This document shows positions 20,478 to 24,137 of a DNA stretch of 24,137 nt, in pieces (the first letter of the stretch is position 1; each line of letters starts with the position of its first letter). A model generated the notes under the pieces. The model ran no database searches. It saw only the letters and a program-made list of their open reading frames with translations, and had not been told where the DNA came from. The translations under genes and the position numbers were made by a program. The DNA comes from Welwitschia mirabilis (Eukaryota > Gnetophyta > Gnetopsida > Welwitschiales), in NCBI GenBank assembly GCA_051453625.1, contig JBOZIK010000001.1, forward strand, positions 135,791,811 through 135,815,947, written 5' to 3'.

Positions 20478-21000
20478 ATAATTCCTAGCTACATGGTCTT
20501 GCTTTTTGCACTTATGATAGATAATGTTATTTCTAAATTCTTCACAAAGAGGTTGATTCTTGATGGTAACCATCCTAGTTGTCTGTACTATTTAATTCTT
20601 AGAGCACCTATTATATTATGCATCTAAATAATGTTTTGGTTTCCTGTAGGCATCCTTAATAGATTTAACTTTCAAAGTACAGAGAATGATTCAGATCTTG
20701 AGTAGAAGTGTGTGAATGAATCTATTAATAAGCTTCTTGTCTAAGAAATTCTTCTAGTACTTTAGAAGGCATTGAAATTCTAATCAATGCTTATCCAATG
20801 GTGTTTCCTAAATGTAGGCATTGAAATTCAACCATCTAGTCCTTAATGAAGTCATTAAGAATAAACTTCTTATTAAATTATTCTATGAAAATTTCCCAAG
20901 TGATTCTATGATCAAATTTTTATTGGCATCAAATCCACCGTTCTTGTGAATTTCTAGTGAGAAATATAGCAACATAGATGCATGTTAAATGATCAAATTG
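20478..21000 (-). pseudogene. gag: Chromovirus gag remnant with damaged zinc knuckle
   Basis: LTRNSQEWWI near 20950 matches the 'L.G.A..WW' core of the Retrotrans_gag domain. It is followed, with frameshifts, by ITWEIFIE, stop, FNKKFILNDFIKD, stop, MVEFQCLHLGN, the usual 'TW..F...F..KF......K..EF..L.Q' pattern. The zinc knuckle is at 20519-20478, YHKCKKQDHVARNY: spacing is C-X2-C-X4-H-X4-C but the first and fourth Cys are Tyr. The region in between is low in recognisable signal, as usual for the linker. Not functional. Confidence 0.78.
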
Positions 21001-21300
21001 ATCATATTTAATGATGGTTTTGAGTGTGATTACAAGATATTTTAATAGGCTTAATGATCTAAATTATGCATTTTTCATATCAAGGACTAAAGATAATGAA
21101 TTAAAGATAATTTAAATCAAAACTGAGTAATTATAGAGCATTTGAGGAAAATACATGTTATGTAATAGTGGTATAAGAAATACATGGCAGTGACATGTGG
21201 GAATGACATGGTAGAAACTTTGAAGAAACATGGCAATAACAACAATTGGTAGTGATATCATGATTTAAAGGCCAAGTGTTGAACTCATCATGACAAGCTC

Positions 21301-21378
21301 CACCTAACACAATGAGATAGAGATTTCACCTAACACTATAGGATGAAGATTCCACTTAGCACTATAAGGTAATGAATC
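21301..21378 (+). repeat. Three tandem 26-bp repeats in the LTR U3
   Basis: Exact 26-base period at 21301, 21327 and 21353. Each unit starts CACYTARCAC, continues with an ATA/AGG-type middle and ends GATTY or AATC. The array lies about 100 bp ahead of the TATA box, a place where tandem enhancer-like repeats are common in LTRs. Confidence 0.85.
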
Positions 21379-21472
21379 TTAGCTATTCTACCTAGGCTCC
21401 ATGACAAACATTGTAACTGCTACTTATGACTATAAGCCAAAGGATTCTAATTAACTTAACCCTACCCCCTTC

Positions 21473-21480
21473 TATAAAAG
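21473..21480 (+). promoter_or_regulatory. TATA box of the LTR
   Basis: TATAAAAG in CCCCTTCTATAAAAGGGCC, a strong plant TATA context in a local GC-richer patch. Transcription would start about 25-35 bases on, near 21505. It is supported by the AATAAA downstream and the repeats upstream. Confidence 0.65.
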
Positions 21481-21556
21481 GGCCTTGATCCCTCATTTCT
21501 AAGATCATCTTAGCATCAAAACCACTTGTGATGAAAGCATTCTTGGACAAGAAATC

Positions 21557-21647
21557 CATTCACTTATAAGAAGGGATGTCGTTAGTGTTGGGATGTGTTT
21601 CCTCCACCGAGGAGCTATTACTTGTAAGTGAATGCACAAAGTGCATT
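21557..21647 (+). other. Two overlapping RNA hairpins ahead of the poly(A) signal
   Basis: CATTCACTTATAAG (21557-21570) pairs along its full 14 bases with CTTGTAAGTGAATG (21621-21634) if one U-G wobble is allowed. AATGCAC (21631-21637) pairs perfectly with GTGCATT (21641-21647) across an AAA loop. The two structures share bases 21631-21634 and so exclude each other. Both lie between the TATA box and AATAAA (21658-21663), in what would be the R region of the transcript. Confidence 0.6.
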
Positions 21648-21657
21648 TCATTATTCT

Positions 21658-21663
21658 AATAAA
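21658..21663 (+). terminator. Poly(A) signal of the LTR
   Basis: AATAAA about 180 bp after the TATA box and directly after the hairpins, a normal LTR distance. In AT-rich DNA the hexamer alone is weak; its placement is what supports it. Confidence 0.5.
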
Positions 21664-21740
21664 GTATGATTTTTCTTGAAAATAAATTACTATATATTTT
21701 CTTTATGTATTCTATCGATGCCTAGTTAATATTAGTCTAA

Positions 21741-22515
21741 GATAAGATCTAATTTTGATATATAGCATAGGGGAACACTTGGGTTACAATAAGCTAGTAC
21801 ATTTGAGAATTAAATTTCATTTAGATAAGCATATTTTTGTTTCATTGGATTCACAACTCAATTGCATTTATCATCTACATTGTCTATTTTATCTTTCTGT
21901 ATGTAATGGAAAAATATCAAAAATATAATCTATATTTTTAAATAAATTAACTCTTCCCACATTACCATGTTTGCTTCATCAATTTATGGCATTTGGATTT
22001 GTATCCTATACTAGTGTGCATCATTAAAGGTTTAACTAATAAATAATTCTAAAGATGTTCTAATGCAAACCTAAGAGATGATCATTTTGACATCATTACT
22101 AGGGAAGCAAGTAAGGATTAGAAGGATGATTCTCATTGCATAAGTAAGTATCTTAAGATCAAGATTCTTTACTTATGTAGTGTTGTATTTTTAGTTTCCC
22201 TTTCTTCAAGTTTGAATTGCAATTTTAGTAGCTTGCAATTTTAATTTTTAGAAACTTAAAGATTATTATGAATATACAAGGTTGCAATAAAAAATCCTAC
22301 AAAAAGATATTTTCTTAAAGAAACTATAAAGTAAGGATTAGTTGAGTTCATTCTCAAACTAGAGGTAGAGCTATTTCAAGAATAGAGCAAGACGAATTTT
22401 CTACTTTTCTTTGTGATAATTTCCAAAGTGCATCTTTAAGTTATTCTTTCTCTAATTTTTATTAGATAATACTACCACAAAACCTTCTTATTCTTCAAAT
22501 AAGCCTTCATCCTTT
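21741..22515 (+). other. Leader of the downstream gypsy element, no gene seen
   Basis: No coding domain. It lies between the LTR-like block and gag of the Tat/Athila-like element, where such elements have a long untranslated leader. TGGCATTTGGATTTG at 21987 might be a decayed primer-binding site, but the match is poor. Confidence 0.4.
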
Positions 22516-24069
22516 TTGAACATGACTTCTAGTTCTAACTATAACTTTAAATCCCTTAAAGAAATCATTGCAAATAAGAAAAGAGAAGTTCAAAAACATT
22601 TTGATTTACCAACAGGGGATGATATAAACTTGGAAAACCTTAATTCCTATTCCACATTTTCAGGAGAGGATTATGAGAATGATTTTCAATGTTTATTTGA
22701 AATTAAATAGATAGCCCTCAACTAGGGAAATGGAAAAAAGAAGATTACTAATAACATATACATAATCATTTTTCCCTTTACGCTTAGAAGGAAAAGCTAA
22801 AAACTAGTTGAAAACCACTCCATATAAAAGCCTAAAGAGTTGGGAAGCAGTTTAAAATTCCTTGATCAAATATTTTATGAGTGATATTACCATGAGATAA
22901 ATAAGAAAAGAGGTTAGAAATTTCCTTTAATAGCCTTATGAAGACTGTGTAATAACAGATAAGACTTTTCTTATTATAGCTTCATCTAATCCTATGGATG
23001 AGTTCTCAAAATAGGAGTTAATTAATAATTTCTATTGTGGACTCAATAGCTAACTCAAATAGCTTATAGATTTTTCACGTGGAGGTAATATTTCTTAACA
23101 TAACATTAGATGAGGCATTAAAATGTTTAAAATATTTAGTAAAGTAAGTCAAACCTAGCCAAAACCTCAATTCAATGAAGAAAAATCATTTGGAAAAATG
23201 CTTAAAGATATAAACAAAATATAACATGAAGAAACCATGAGTCATAACAATTTTTTCAAGGATTTAACAAGAACACTAAATAGGTATACTATAATACTAG
23301 TAATGTAGTAAGTAAGAGACCATTATGAAATTTATGAATATAGTTTCCACTTAATAAAGGAATGTCTAGCCATAATTACTTGTAAAAAAATAAGTTTTCA
23401 AGAGGCTTACATGTTCAACCAAAGGTCTAACATGGAAAGAAGTAGCCAATGATAACCCATAACTAATGGGCCATTGTTTACCTTTAAGACCTTTTTTACA
23501 AATAGATTTAAAAACTAGAATTTCTATCTTAATTATTTTAATTATCAAGGCTAATGAGGTGATATACTTCAGAAATAAATAGAAGAAATTTAAAAATTGC
23601 ATGAAACCACAAACACACACTTAGAAAATCAAAGAAAAATGAAAATTTCATTAGGATTTGGAATATTACAACAAACAAGGATGGGAAATCAAAGATTGTA
23701 AGACACTCTTGCTACCCAAATCATTCCAAATCCAGATGATGTTAACAAGAATTGAAAAGTAGTAAGTAGAGGTATACTTACCACTAACTTTAAATCTTTG
23801 ACATAAGACTATGTTGAGGATCTTAAAGATACAATGAATGATGACCTAGAAATCCTTCAAAATCTAAGTACCCCTTAGCTCTAACTTATAAATCAAACAT
23901 TAATACCAAACATGGCAAGAAACTAATAATAGCATGGCTTAATAGATTAAAATCTAGCCCCATCTATGATGAATACCTCAAGGCAATAATGCAAAATGTG
24001 AGTATTAACTTATCGTTTTGGAATCTCTTACGAAATAACCCAAAGTATGCTATGATGAAAATGAAATAA
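22516..24069 (+). pseudogene. gag: Tat/Athila-like Ty3/gypsy gag and gag-pro junction, partial
   Basis: A 64-codon open frame (22516-22710) forms a hydrophilic N-terminal piece. The Retrotrans_gag domain follows: FFPLRLEGKAKN at 22769-22804, a stop where Trp is expected, LKTTPYKSLKSWEAV, stop, NSLIKYF (about 22808-22876), and, with frameshifts, ELINNFYCGLNS then LIDFSRGGNIS (about 23013-23095), matching the Athila/Tat 'F..GL.....IDA..GG' segment. LATQIIPNPDDVN (about 23710-23750) is the 'IPNP' landmark of the gag-pro linker. SSPIYDEYLKAIMQNVSINL and NPKYAMMKMK in 23932-24069 match the stretch just before the protease ('F...L....INIP...AL...P.YAKF'). The element runs off the window. A possible knuckle relic lies at 23333-23365. 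Confidence 0.75.
23333..23365 (+). other. Possible zinc-knuckle relic in the Tat/Athila-like gag
   Basis: YEYSFHLIKEC keeps the H-X4-C half of a CCHC motif; the first two Cys positions would be Tyr and Ser and the spacing to His is one to two residues short. The position within gag is right, but the match is weak. Confidence 0.3.
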
Positions 24070-24137
24070 AAAATAGATCATTATCAAGTATTTATTACTT
24101 AATCCATGATTAAATTAGTTATGTAAAAATATCCATA

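Larger units (their letters stand above)
16901..21050 (-). mobile_element. Ty3/gypsy chromovirus, Tekay/Del-like, decayed
   Basis: A minus-strand LTR retrotransposon with the full chromovirus order: gag with zinc knuckle (about 21000-20478), protease region, reverse transcriptase, RNase H, integrase, chromodomain, then a polypurine tract. The chromodomain directly after integrase, and the coding end LEDKI just before the purine tract, fit the Tekay/Del branch. The 5' LTR and primer-binding site beyond 21050 were not found; instead a plus-strand LTR-like block begins at about 21156, which may have truncated this element. Confidence 0.8.
21156..21740 (+). repeat. LTR-like promoter block on the plus strand
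   Basis: The block has the order U3-R-U5: a possible TG start at 21156 preceded by purine-rich GAGGAAAATACA, direct repeats of ACATGGYA and a triple 26-bp repeat in the U3 part, TATAAAAG at 21473, a structured R region, and AATAAA at 21658. It reads in the direction of the Tat/Athila-like gag that starts about 0.8 kb downstream, so it is most simply that element's 5' LTR. The right end is uncertain: it may extend to about 21981 (TTCATCA), after which ATTTATGGC could be a decayed primer-binding site. Confidence 0.6.

Noticed and set aside
23366-23620. 84-codon minus-strand frame
   Set aside because: It is antisense to the Tat/Athila-like gag region and its hydrophobic composition follows from AT-rich sequence.

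Overview
This is a piece of a plant nuclear genome, almost certainly intergenic. It is very AT-rich and CpG-poor. It contains no intact gene, tRNA, rRNA or operon. Nearly everything that can be identified is a decayed retrotransposon: plant-type L1 LINEs, Ty1/copia elements, a Ty3/gypsy chromovirus of Tekay/Del type and a Ty3/gypsy element of Tat/Athila type. That mixture, the nesting and the lack of host genes point to a large, repeat-rich plant genome. The low GC and heavy C-to-T / G-to-A decay would suit an AT-rich gymnosperm such as a gnetophyte, but the sequence alone does not settle the species.

Layout, left to right. 1-3260: mostly unassigned, with a small L1 reverse-transcriptase-tail fragment (1474-1683, +). 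3281-4576: a plus-strand copia remnant with a gag gene, then a 19-bp minisatellite, a polypurine tract and a short LTR, but no pol. 4577-6213: a minus-strand copia gag-pol fragment (zinc knuckle, protease region, integrase, connector) that stops exactly where the LTR ends, so one copia appears to interrupt the other. 6226-6528: two tandem repeats (47-bp and 60-bp units) either side of a 100-N assembly gap. 6529-7319: unassigned. 7320 to about 11430: a plus-strand L1 with G-rich leader, ORF1 and ORF2 (endonuclease, reverse transcriptase). 11692-12015: an unrecognised reading frame with two stops. About 13005-15260: a second plus-strand copia pol, cut at a 447-N gap. 15856-16900: unassigned, possibly LTR. 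16901-21050: a minus-strand chromovirus reading gag, protease region, RT, RNase H, integrase and chromodomain. 21156 to about 21740: an LTR-like promoter block on the plus strand with TATA box, poly(A) signal, 26-bp repeats and RNA hairpins. 22516-24137: a plus-strand Tat/Athila-like gag and gag-pro junction that runs off the window.

None of the elements can be active: each has several stops and frameshifts. The stops and lost catalytic residues are repeatedly of the kind made by cytosine deamination (Gln to stop, Trp to stop, Cys to Tyr, Asp to Asn, Pro to Leu or Ser), as expected for long-methylated, silenced repeats. No new functional system was found. The best leads are the gag-only copia with its minisatellite, the unknown frame at 11692-12015, and the structured LTR at 21.2-21.7 kb.
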